Assembly: GCA_030696465.1 (NCBI GenBank)
Contig: JAUYSE010000071.1
Location: forward strand, 1-8,452
Reading direction: 5' to 3'
Length of the DNA: 8,452 nt
Source: Legionellaceae bacterium
GTDB lineage: Bacteria > Pseudomonadota > Gammaproteobacteria > Legionellales > Legionellaceae
In this document: in pieces, positions 1 through 5,434 of the stretch
Layout: every line of letters starts with the position of its first letter
How positions within the stretch are numbered: position 1 is the first letter of the stretch
Program-made: the position numbers and the translations under genes
Notes under the pieces: generated by a model
Database searches by the model: none
Told to the model about the DNA's origin: nothing
What the model saw: the letters and a program-made list of their open reading frames with translations, nothing else

Positions 1-121
1 AACACGCATAAAGTCCTCCTGACGCTTTCACGGCGCGTCCCTGCGCCGTGAAAGTTTACGAAAGACCTTTACCCGACACGCCTTGTTGGCATAGTCTTGC
101 GGTTGGGCGGGAATGGCTGTT
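1..121 (-). repeat. Repeat copy 1: left arm plus core of a palindromic MITE/REP-like element
   Basis: Read on the minus strand, this stretch matches repeat copy 3 (8271-8392) almost base for base: outer end AACAGCCATTCCCGCCC, then GCCAACAAGGC, then CTTTCGTAAA, then the core with its GC-rich hairpin and the end TTATGCGTGTT. The hairpin here (25-54) is a perfect 12-bp stem, CTTTCACGGCGC paired with GCGCCGTGAAAG, around a 6-nt loop. The window begins at the core/right-arm junction, so the second inverted arm is not visible and may lie outside. Relative to copy 3, the arm carries scattered substitutions, for example GTGTCGGGTAAAGGT in place of TTTTCGAATAAAGGG, so the copies are diverged rather than freshly duplicated. 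No coding capacity is seen. Confidence 0.85.
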
Positions 122-156
122 TTGATTATCACTCACTTTACGCATCCACAAGTGTC

Positions 157-179
157 ATCCCGGGATTAATACCTGGGAT
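157..179. promoter_or_regulatory. Hairpin-forming dyad beside the DnaA-box-like pair
   Basis: ATCCCGGG (157-164) can pair with CCTGGGAT (172-179) across a 7-nt loop: 7 Watson-Crick pairs and one G-T wobble when read as plus-strand RNA. On the minus strand the same position is an A-C mismatch. No T-run follows on either side, so it is not a convincing intrinsic terminator for the gene at 255-596, although it lies downstream of it. It directly abuts the box at 181, so it may belong to the same origin-like or protein-binding block. Function unknown. Confidence 0.4.
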
Positions 180-180
180 C

Positions 181-203
181 TTATCCACAATTTCCGTGGA
201 TAA
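181..203. promoter_or_regulatory. Inverted pair of DnaA-box-like sequences (possible origin-like site)
   Basis: TTATCCACA at 181-189 is an exact match to the consensus DnaA box. CGTGGATAA at 195-203 is the inverse box with one mismatch. Together they form TTATCCAC-7 nt-GTGGATAA, a perfect 8-bp inverted repeat. A weaker related sequence, TGTGTAAAA, follows at 207-215, and GCATCCACA (142-150) is a 2-mismatch relative upstream. Such clusters are typical of chromosomal or plasmid origins and of DnaA-regulated promoters. No dnaA, dnaN, rpmH or parAB gene is visible, so an origin is not established. The adjacent small winged-helix-like gene keeps a replicon or element origin possible. Confidence 0.45.
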
Positions 204-254
204 GTCTGTGTAAAAATCGTGGGAATGCTGTTTTGTAGTAATATATTAAGACAA

Positions 255-596
255 TTAGCCGAATTCAGCTGTTTTACAGCTATGAGCACTATGTGCTAAG
301 AGACATTTTAAAATAAGATATTTCTTAGACGATTGAATTTGGATGAGACCTATTTGCTCTAATCTTTTGATGATTCGGCGTAGTTGCTGTTTGTTGGGGG
401 TATTGCTAGGAGAGAGACCTGGGCGTGAATCAATATGTAACATCTCCAGTAAAAATTGATAACTAATCCGACGTTTTATACCAACGATTAACGTTTCATC
501 ATCCATATAGGGTCTGATGCCTAATAGGTAGGTCACTTGTTGGATATGAGGCAATCCGATCAGGGTAGATAATTCTTGATGACTGATAAAATCCAT
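255..596 (-). CDS. Small winged-helix-like DNA-binding protein, function unknown
   Basis: This encodes 113 residues from the ATG at 596. A TTG two codons upstream (602) could extend it by two residues, but the ATG has GGA about 6 nt upstream and there is an in-frame TAA just above. Residues 42-57 look like a helix-turn-helix pair. Residues 67-98 give a basic helix (KQQLRRIIKRLEQIGLI) followed by a beta-hairpin-like wing (IQIQSSKKYLILKC), the usual layout of a winged helix. The pattern resembles small accessory-region or replication-type DNA-binding proteins, but I cannot name a family with certainty. The tail after about residue 100 (AHSAHSCKTAEFG) is Ser/His-rich and may be truncated or degenerate. 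The gene is separated from the MFS gene by 226 bp, has its own candidate promoter, and runs toward the DnaA-box-like pair. Confidence 0.6.
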   Translation of the reverse strand: MDFISHQELSTLIGLPHIQQVTYLLGIRPYMDDETLIVGIKRRISYQFLLEMLHIDSRPGLSPSNTPNKQQLRRIIKRLEQIGLIQIQSSKKYLILKCLLAHSAHSCKTAEFG

Positions 597-621
597 ATAC
601 AATCCATTCGGTTAAGGAATC

Positions 622-660
622 CAAAAGGGGCTGAGTAGATTAATTTTCCTCCTCCTTTTG
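622..660 (-). promoter_or_regulatory. Leader hairpin holding a strong Shine-Dalgarno-like sequence
   Basis: On the minus strand an unusually strong AGGAGGAGG (648-656) lies in the leader between the promoter and the gene at 255-596. It is about 51 nt from that gene's ATG, too far to serve it. No ATG, GTG or TTG follows at normal spacing; the only candidate is an ATT that would start a ten-codon peptide ending in TAA. CAAAAGG (654-660 on the minus strand) can pair with CCTTTTG (622-628), so part of the purine tract can be sequestered in a 7-bp stem. What it does is unknown. It could be the relic of a lost start codon or a regulatory leader. Confidence 0.3.
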
Positions 661-676
661 ATTCGGGATATCGGTG

Positions 677-704
677 ATTTTAAGGAACGTATTTGTACAG
701 TCAA
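677..704 (-). promoter_or_regulatory. Candidate sigma70 promoter for the gene at 255-596
   Basis: On the minus strand, TTGACT (704-699) is followed after 16 bp by TAAAAT (682-677), each box matching the consensus at five of six positions. Transcription would start near 670 and give a leader of about 74 nt before the ATG at 596. The promoter lies between the upstream MFS gene and this gene, supporting independent transcription. Prediction is by eye only. Confidence 0.45.
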
Positions 705-822
705 TGGGTTTTTGCCGATGTTAACGAATGATATTCAATGAACCAGTGAACTAGCGTTACGCACGATAATCCTAGTAAGACACGTCATATCGAGCCTTTA
801 TACATGACTTGAAAAACGTTAA

Positions 823-2112
823 CTATAGTGCTGGAACCTCTGAAGAATCAACACACTCAGTTCGATTTCTTATATGCATCACGATTAAAGTAAAGAGTAC
901 TAACGCCATAGCTAGTATTGCAGGAGAAGCTGCATTATGTGTTTTTTGCACTAAGAGCAAAGATAATAATGGGGCGAGTCCTGCGGACAAACTGGCTGCC
1001 GTGGAATATAAAATCGATAAAACAGTACAACGTAAATTAAGAGGAAACATTTCTGCAAGCATCACAGGGACGGTCGCATAATAGGCCGCCGCAGGAATAG
1101 AGATTAAGGCTTGAATGCAGAGGTATGTGGAATAACTTCCGTAGGACAGCAGATAGAAGTAAGGTTGAGATAGTAGTAAAAAGCCAACACTGGCCGTAAT
1201 TACAATTTTTTCTCGGTTGATTTTATCGGAGAGGGTGCCAATAATAGGAAAGACTGCCAGCATCACGATGAGGGCAATAATGTTGGAAATCATAATCTGA
1301 TGGTCGCTAAAATTACCATAAAGATGCGCCTGGTTGGGTCCATAAATATAGATTTGGAAAGTAGTGGTGACCCCTAAACAACTGAGCGCAAACACATATA
1401 AAGCGCTGAGTTTATTTTTCTTTAAATAGAGCAGAGACTCTTGTAATAAACCACTGAATCTTGGTTTAGGATGATCCGCATAATACAGAACATATTCTAA
1501 ACTTTCGGGAATACATAAACGAATATATAAACCAATGGATGAACCTAACAAGGCAAGTACAAAAGGGATGCGCCAGATAATCCAGGCTAGCTCTGGGTAG
1601 GCTTGAGTGGTTTGGATAACAGCCAGTGCGACAAGTGAAGCGACCAAGAGACCAGACATCGATCCAAAAGAAGCCCAACTGCCGGAGTATCCTTTATGTG
1701 CGGCCTCAGCGTTTTCTACCAAGTATGCAGATGAGTTGAGATATTCTGCTCCAGAAGAGAAACTTTGAATAATTCGTAACAGCAGTAGGCTAAGCATAGA
1801 TGCTATACCAATTATACTATTGGAAGGGATAAAACCAATTAGTGTAGTGGCAATACCCATACTGAGAATAGATGCGGCTAAAGTAATTTTTCGTCCGTAA
1901 GCATCAGATAGCAATCCTAAAAACAGCGCCCCAATTGGGCGCGCCAGATACCCTGCAAAAAAAGTAACAAAGACCATCAGTAGCCCTGTAGGTATACTTC
2001 CCATTAAATATTGAGCAAAATAGACTGAGAGTAGGCCACAAATGGCCATATCAAAAGATTCAATTAAATTACCTAACATGCCAGCGCAAATAATGCGGGT
2101 TTTATTTCTCAT
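823..2112 (-). CDS. MFS transporter, metabolite:H+ symporter (MHS/ProP-like) family
   Basis: This is a 429-residue inner-membrane protein with about 12 hydrophobic segments. MHS-family signatures are in order: GNLIESFDMAICG near residues 14-26 (compare GNxxEWFDF), the RPIGALFLGLLSDAYGRK loop at 58-75 (MFS motif A), RIIQSFSSGAEY at 113-124 (compare RxxQGFSxGGE), WRIPFVLALLG at 180-190, IPES at 201-204, and a second-half motif (GTLSDKINREK, then AEMFPLNLR). The usual Trp and second Gly of two motifs are replaced (ESF, SGAE), so this is a divergent member. It lacks the C-terminal coiled coil of ProP. Known family substrates are organic acids and zwitterions such as proline, betaine, shikimate or 2-oxoglutarate; the substrate here cannot be read. 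The start overlaps the deformylase stop by 11 bp, suggesting coupled translation as the last gene of the operon. Confidence 0.88.
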   Translation of the reverse strand: MRNKTRIICAGMLGNLIESFDMAICGLLSVYFAQYLMGSIPTGLLMVFVTFFAGYLARPIGALFLGLLSDAYGRKITLAASILSMGIATTLIGFIPSNSIIGIASMLSLLLLRIIQSFSSGAEYLNSSAYLVENAEAAHKGYSGSWASFGSMSGLLVASLVALAVIQTTQAYPELAWIIWRIPFVLALLGSSIGLYIRLCIPESLEYVLYYADHPKPRFSGLLQESLLYLKKNKLSALYVFALSCLGVTTTFQIYIYGPNQAHLYGNFSDHQIMISNIIALIVMLAVFPIIGTLSDKINREKIVITASVGFLLLSQPYFYLLSYGSYSTYLCIQALISIPAAAYYATVPVMLAEMFPLNLRCTVLSILYSTAASLSAGLAPLLSLLLVQKTHNAASPAILAMALVLFTLIVMHIRNRTECVDSSEVPAL

Positions 2113-2635
2113 TGGGACTGTGCCTTTTTTGTAATTCGTCGTAGGTTGTTAAAGTACTAGGATCTTCAATACGGTCCAAAAAAAGCACCCCATCCAAATG
2201 ATCGATCTCATGTTGTAAAATGCGTGCTTCAAGCCCACTTACTTGTTTGCAGATAAAGTTTCCTTGCAAATCATAACCAGAGTACTCAATGTGCACCGCG
2301 CGCGGGACTTGCCCCATCAGCATGCCGCAATTGAGGCAGCCTTCATACTCAGAGGTTTTTTCAGTAGATAACACCGTCAAAGTCGGATTAATCAGGACGG
2401 TATCGGGAATATGTACTTCTGGTTTTCGTCGTTTAGTGTAAGAGGTTCCAAACACAATCACGCGTTTAGAAATACCAATTTGTGGTGCAGCAACCCCAAT
2501 CGCCCCTTTCTCTTGCATAATAGCAAGCATATCTGCAGCAAGTACTGTTAACCAGGCGCTGTTGAATTCAGATTCTGGTACCAACGCGGCTTGTTCTCTC
2601 AAACGTGAATCCTCTTTTTCAAGTAGATTTTTCAT
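2102..2635 (-). CDS. def: Peptide deformylase, divergent paralogue-like
   Basis: This 177-residue metalloenzyme would remove the N-formyl group from nascent proteins in the cytoplasm. All three PDF motifs are present: GAIGVAAPQIG (44-54), EGCLNCG (98-104, metal ligand Cys100) and QHEIDH (141-146, ligands His142 and His146, catalytic Glu143). Two usually conserved positions differ: motif I has Ala for the first Gly of GxGxAA, and motif II reads EGCLN instead of EGCLS. Length is normal. The ATG overlaps the upstream gene by 17 bp and has AGG 6 nt upstream. The housekeeping def usually sits beside fmt; here it lies between a sensor-like gene and a transporter gene, so it is probably a second copy with a special role. 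That paralogy is inferred from context, as the rest of the genome is not visible. Confidence 0.9.
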   Translation of the reverse strand: MKNLLEKEDSRLREQAALVPESEFNSAWLTVLAADMLAIMQEKGAIGVAAPQIGISKRVIVFGTSYTKRRKPEVHIPDTVLINPTLTVLSTEKTSEYEGCLNCGMLMGQVPRAVHIEYSGYDLQGNFICKQVSGLEARILQHEIDHLDGVLFLDRIEDPSTLTTYDELQKRHSPNEK

Positions 2636-3230
2636 AATGCACCTGCTGATTAGTAATAAGAGTTAATGAAGGCTTTTTTCCGGTCAAGATGCTTGTATTT
2701 TCTGTCGTTCTATCCGGTAAAGGAATTTTTTTGATAATATTCTGTAAGCAAAAACGTCCCATACGCAAGAGGATCTCGATTTTATGCATAATATTGTTTT
2801 TGATGATGGCGTTGTTTGATTTTAAGGCAAAAGAATACACGACACGATATTCCTCAAAAGAGGAGGGGATAGAAACGCCCATACTGTATCCAGGAATTTC
2901 TTGTTTGTAATGACGTAATTGAGTTCGCCATTTTTCAGGATATAAGGTTTCCCATAATTGTGCGGTGTTTTTCTGGAAAAAATCTGCGTGTAAACTCCGA
3001 TCAAAAGACCATAAGTGATGCTCAATCAGATTACATTCAATCGAGGGTCTAGAAGATAAAAACAGTAACTCATTTTGGTCGTTTAATAAGGTAATTGAAA
3101 TATAATCAATTTCAAGATGCCCAAGTACATCGTTGAATATTCTTGAAAGGGTACGGTAGTATTGAAAGAGTAGATCTTGGGCTTTGGGATGAAGCTTGAA
3201 CTCTGAATTACTTGAATCCATGGGTGTCAC
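2619..3230 (-). CDS. Stand-alone sensor-like protein of unknown function (LuxR-N/PAS-like look)
   Basis: This encodes 203 residues from a GTG at 3230; an ATG three codons later (3221) is an alternative. It is soluble, with no signal peptide or membrane segment. An N-terminal helix (about 15-38) precedes alternating beta-like strands (IDYISITLLN, 41-50; NELLFLSS, 53-60), a Trp/aromatic-rich middle (LWSFDR to WETLYPEKW, 73-101) and a GVSIPSSFEEYRVVYSFALKS segment (118-138). A long helix follows, then a basic tail. The layout recalls small-molecule sensor folds such as autoinducer-binding LuxR N-termini or PAS/GAF, but there is no C-terminal helix-turn-helix and I do not recognise a defined family. 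It begins 11 bp after the XRE regulator and overlaps def by 17 bp, so it is co-transcribed. A role in sensing a ligand for the neighbouring regulator is inference. Confidence 0.7.
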   Translation of the reverse strand: MTPMDSSNSEFKLHPKAQDLLFQYYRTLSRIFNDVLGHLEIDYISITLLNDQNELLFLSSRPSIECNLIEHHLWSFDRSLHADFFQKNTAQLWETLYPEKWRTQLRHYKQEIPGYSMGVSIPSSFEEYRVVYSFALKSNNAIIKNNIMHKIEILLRMGRFCLQNIIKKIPLPDRTTENTSILTGKKPSLTLITNQQVHYEKST

Positions 3231-3241
3231 ACATCTCAGAA

Positions 3242-3715
3242 TTATACGGCTTTTTTCTGGCGCTTATATGAAGAAATAGAGCTTACCGCCAAATTAATAA
3301 TTTTTTCTAGGTTTTCTTTGGATGTGTCAATTTCACGAACATCACGAATTAATTCTAACACGAAATTTGCATAGTCGTCAGTATTTCCTGTTTCTTCACG
3401 ATAGAGGTGATAACTTTTACTTAAAATATAATGGAGCAAATCATCTTCAATCACCGTTGATTTGGTGTTGACGGGGTCCCCAAACAATAAATATCCGGGG
3501 GCGGTATTTAAGTGATGGGCAATACGCAGTATTTTTTCATAATCGGGGAGGGCTTCTCCGCGAATATAGCGTCGACAAATCTGTTCAGAAGCGCCGGCAA
3601 ATTTAGCTAGTGTGCGCATACAAATACCACTAGGAGAGCGAGAGACGGCATAGCCATTTGCTTTCATGCTTTCAATGAGTCTATTTGAAAAATCTTTATA
3701 TTTGCTAGCGTTCAT
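3242..3715 (-). CDS. XRE/Cro-CI-type helix-turn-helix transcriptional regulator
   Basis: This encodes 157 residues from the ATG at 3715. An ATG 22 codons upstream (3781) is open but has no ribosome-binding site and would place coding sequence over the likely promoter; the 3715 start has AAGGTGG nine bases ahead. The N-terminal helix-turn-helix covers about residues 34-79: RTLAKFAGASEQICRRYIRG is the helix-turn-helix core, and a helix with DYEKILRIAHHLN plus PGYLLFGDP closes the Cro/CI fold. Residues 90-145 are a mostly helical, charged C-terminal domain with no recognisable ligand motif, likely for oligomerisation. It is first in the four-gene unit with the sensor-like protein, deformylase and transporter, and divergent from the AlpA-like gene. 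It is therefore the obvious candidate to control both directions through the AT-rich intergenic DNA, and probably its own synthesis. Confidence 0.8.
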   Translation of the reverse strand: MNASKYKDFSNRLIESMKANGYAVSRSPSGICMRTLAKFAGASEQICRRYIRGEALPDYEKILRIAHHLNTAPGYLLFGDPVNTKSTVIEDDLLHYILSKSYHLYREETGNTDDYANFVLELIRDVREIDTSKENLEKIINLAVSSISSYKRQKKAV

Positions 3716-3724
3716 CTGCGATAT

Positions 3725-3731
3725 CCACCTT
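3725..3731 (-). promoter_or_regulatory. Ribosome-binding site deciding the regulator start
   Basis: AAGGTGG on the minus strand lies 9 nt before the ATG at 3715. The upstream ATG at 3781 is preceded only by AT-rich sequence (TTAACATAATAT), so this site argues for the shorter 157-residue protein. Confidence 0.6.
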
Positions 3732-3748
3732 AACAAGGGTCTAACAAA

Positions 3749-3775
3749 ATTATCATAAAATATAGTATCAATCAA
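3749..3775 (-). promoter_or_regulatory. Weak candidate promoter of the regulator-sensor-def-MFS operon
   Basis: TTGATT (3775-3770) and GATAAT (3754-3749) on the minus strand are separated by 15 bp, shorter than ideal. They lie between the two possible starts of the XRE regulator, consistent with the downstream start at 3715. The surrounding 3782-3845 stretch is almost pure A/T with short dyads, such as the perfect palindrome AATAATTATT at 3792-3801, which may be regulator-binding sites. Confidence 0.3.
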
Positions 3776-3815
3776 TCTCATATATTATGTTAATAATTAT
3801 TTTAATAAAAATATA

Positions 3816-3845
3816 TTGATAATATTATAATTAAAATATTAATAT
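3816..3845 (+). promoter_or_regulatory. Candidate promoter of the AlpA-like gene
   Basis: TTGATA (3816-3821) is followed after 18 bp by TAATAT (3840-3845), so transcription would begin near 3852. That is downstream of the ATG at 3846 and upstream of the GTG at 3906, which supports the GTG start. The region is so AT-rich that chance matches are likely, so confidence is limited. Confidence 0.35.
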
Positions 3846-3905
3846 ATGTTTCGTAATATGGAATTGTTTTGGACGAATTCAACCGGTCTAGATGGAGTAA
3901 CAGGC

Positions 3906-4187
3906 GTGGACAACAACCTTCAAGAAATATCACAACAAGTATTATTCATCACAGATTTAGAAAAAATGATAGGACGTAATCGGTTGACCCTGCGCCGTTG
4001 GTGGTTAAACGGAAAGTTCCCTCGACCGGTGAAGTTAAACGGCACAACCTTAGTCTGGCATTTTAAAGTGGTGTATGATTGGATTAATCAAAACATTAAA
4101 ATGCCAGAGACCGAAACTCTAAACAGCCATTCCCGCCCAACCCCAAAACTCTGCCAACAAGGCTTTTCGGATAAAGGGCTTTCGTAA
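3906..4187 (+). CDS. AlpA-like small DNA-binding regulator with a repeat-derived C-terminus
   Basis: The preferred start is the GTG at 3906, with TGGAG 8 nt upstream, giving 93 residues. In-frame ATGs at 3846 and 3858 lack a ribosome-binding site and would add 20 or 16 poorly structured residues. The core is an AlpA/excisionase-type winged helix: LFITDLEKMIGRNRLTLRRW, then WLNGKFPRPVKLNGTTLVWHF, then VYDWINQNI, matching the family pattern of recognition helix, W..GKFP.PVKL and W.....V..W. AlpA proteins regulate prophage or island genes and excision. From codon AAC at 4122 the reading frame enters repeat copy 2, which supplies the last 21 residues (NSHSRPTPKLCQQG onward) and the stop codon. 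Without that tail it is about 72 residues, normal for the family. It diverges from the XRE-regulator operon. No integrase is visible. Confidence 0.75.
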   Translation: MDNNLQEISQQVLFITDLEKMIGRNRLTLRRWWLNGKFPRPVKLNGTTLVWHFKVVYDWINQNIKMPETETLNSHSRPTPKLCQQGFSDKGLS

Positions 4188-4188
4188 A
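4122..4188 (+). repeat. Repeat copy 2: solo arm of the palindromic element
   Basis: These 67 bp match the left arm of copy 3 (8271-8337) with only a handful of differences: the same outer end AACAGCCATTCCCGCCCAAC, the same GCCAACAAGGCTTTTCG, and the same end GGGCTTTCGTAAA. Similarity stops exactly at the arm/core junction of copy 3, so this is a single arm without core or second arm. It overlaps the 3' end of the AlpA-like gene in frame and provides its stop codon. The 132 bp that follow, up to 4320, show no gene and no recognisable element. Confidence 0.85.
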
Positions 4189-4320
4189 TCAGTGGCAGGT
4201 TGATCCGAGACACACATCATTAAATAACCTTAGTGTTCTTTTGGTGCCCAATATGGAGGGAGTTATTCAGAAGCTAGTTTGAGGTTATAAACGAGCGACA
4301 GGAAATTCTGCGAGAAAAGA

Positions 4321-4767
4321 TCAACGAAACCCCAGTTGTCGCCAAGCTTCATACAAAATAATAGCCGCCGCATTTGATAGATTCAGGCTGCGACTAGATG
4401 CCTGCATGGGAAGCTTGATTAAAGAATATTGCGCACGAACGCTTTCAGGCAGACCTTTGGTTTCTTGTCCGAATAAAAAAAGATCATCATCTTCATAATG
4501 CAGTTCAGAGTAGTAAGTACTGCCTTTAGTGGAGCATGCAAAAATACGTCGGTGTTGGTTTTTTTCGCTAAAGTCTTCAAAGGAAGGATAATGCTGAACA
4601 TTAGCCCACTCCAAGTAATCTAGGCCTGCACGGCGCATACGTTTGTCATCCAAGGTAAAGCCCAGTGGATGGATCAAATGGAGCTGTGCCCCTGTGTTTG
4701 CACAGAGGCGGATGATGTTGCCGGTATTGGGCGGAATTTCTGGTTGATATAAAGCAATATGTAGCAT
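4321..4767 (-). CDS. trmL: tRNA (cytidine(34)-2'-O)-methyltransferase TrmL (SPOUT)
   Basis: This 148-residue protein closely follows E. coli TrmL/YibK (157 residues), lacking only the short C-terminal tail. SPOUT motifs are IPPNTGNIIRLCANTG (11-26), FGQETKGLP (99-107) and the knot-forming LPMQASSRSLNLSNAAAI (119-136), followed by YEAWRQLGF. HPLGFTLDDKRMRRAGLDY (33-51) is also characteristic. TrmL uses S-adenosylmethionine to 2'-O-methylate position 34 of tRNA-Leu isoacceptors, supporting codon-wobble recognition. It begins 34 bp after the FMN-reductase stop, so it is probably last in the epmC-reductase-trmL run. Its own ribosome-binding site is weak. No terminator was recognised after its stop. 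Confidence 0.95.
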   Translation of the reverse strand: MLHIALYQPEIPPNTGNIIRLCANTGAQLHLIHPLGFTLDDKRMRRAGLDYLEWANVQHYPSFEDFSEKNQHRRIFACSTKGSTYYSELHYEDDDLFLFGQETKGLPESVRAQYSLIKLPMQASSRSLNLSNAAAIILYEAWRQLGFR

Positions 4768-4801
4768 GGGTCATTAAATCCAATTGCTGAGAGTATATTT
4801 A

Positions 4802-5350
4802 TTATTTTTTCGCGTTTGTTTTAACCCATTGCGCGAAAGACTCCATAAATTTACTTAAAAATGTTTTGGTCCCTTCGTTTGTCAGTTGTCCTTTTTCATT
4901 AAAAAAAGTATCTACATGACTGAGATAGGCTTCTGGCTGTGTCATACAGGGGGTATTGAGAAAAACCAGAGATTGGCGTAAATGGTGATTGGCTCCAAAA
5001 CCACCGATGGCACCAATAGAGGCGCTGACAATAGCACAGGGCTTGCCATCCCAAATATTTTGCCCATAAGGTCTGGAGCCGACGTCTAAGGCATTTTTAA
5101 GTACTGCGGGAACCGAGCGATTATATTCTGGGGTTACTAAAATAAAGCCATCGAGTGTTTTCAGTTTTTCACGAAAGAGGATCCAGGACTTTGGTGGATT
5201 AGCTTCATCATCCTGATTAAAAAAAGAGAGTTGTCCGATTTCAATAATTTCCATATCCAGTGATGCTGGTGCAACTTGAATTAAAGTGGTAGCAACCTTT
5301 CGGTTAAAAGAGGCAAGACGTAAACTTCCTACAAATACACCAATTTTCAT
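4802..5350 (-). CDS. NAD(P)H-dependent FMN reductase (flavodoxin-like fold)
   Basis: This encodes 182 residues from the ATG at 5350, which has GGAG 8 nt upstream. The longer open frame to 5401 adds 17 residues with no family similarity and is not used. Family motifs: GSLRLASFNRKVA (8-20) is the FMN-phosphate loop (GSxRxxSxNxxLA), TPEYNRSVPAVLKNALD (73-89) is the conserved FMN-ring segment, and SIGAIGGFGANHHLR (111-125) matches the S.G..GG..A...LR pattern. Relatives reduce FMN, quinones, chromate or azo dyes with NAD(P)H. The exact substrate is not readable, so no symbol is given. After ALD the sequence is VGSRP instead of the common WxSRP, losing a typical Trp near the flavin. It sits between epmC and trmL on the same strand. 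Confidence 0.88.
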   Translation of the reverse strand: MKIGVFVGSLRLASFNRKVATTLIQVAPASLDMEIIEIGQLSFFNQDDEANPPKSWILFREKLKTLDGFILVTPEYNRSVPAVLKNALDVGSRPYGQNIWDGKPCAIVSASIGAIGGFGANHHLRQSLVFLNTPCMTQPEAYLSHVDTFFNEKGQLTNEGTKTFLSKFMESFAQWVKTNAKK

Positions 5351-5434
5351 ATGATTTTCTCCATAATTTTGGGAATAATGAGCGGTTTTTTTGAGTTGCA
5401 TACATCAGCGGATCTTAGTCATTGTAACGTATTT

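Noticed and set aside
1..121. CRISPR-like or tandem repeat array
   Set aside because: The repeats are three dispersed copies in mixed orientation with palindromic structure; no regularly spaced units and no cas genes.
603..822. Possible short genes in the gap before the MFS stop
   Set aside because: Only tiny frames (for example 16 codons from a GTG near 675) are open, with no ribosome-binding site or recognisable peptide.
809..1081. Open frame of 90 codons on the plus strand
   Set aside because: It lies antisense inside the MFS gene, has no ribosome-binding site and shows no recognisable domain.
2689..2910. Plus-strand open frame of 73 codons with a hydrophobic start
   Set aside because: It is antisense to the sensor-like gene, which has a coherent operon context; no independent support.
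5351..5401. Longer N-terminus for the FMN reductase
   Set aside because: The extra 17 residues have no family match, and the internal ATG at 5350 has a good GGAG site and begins the expected MKIGVFVGS strand.
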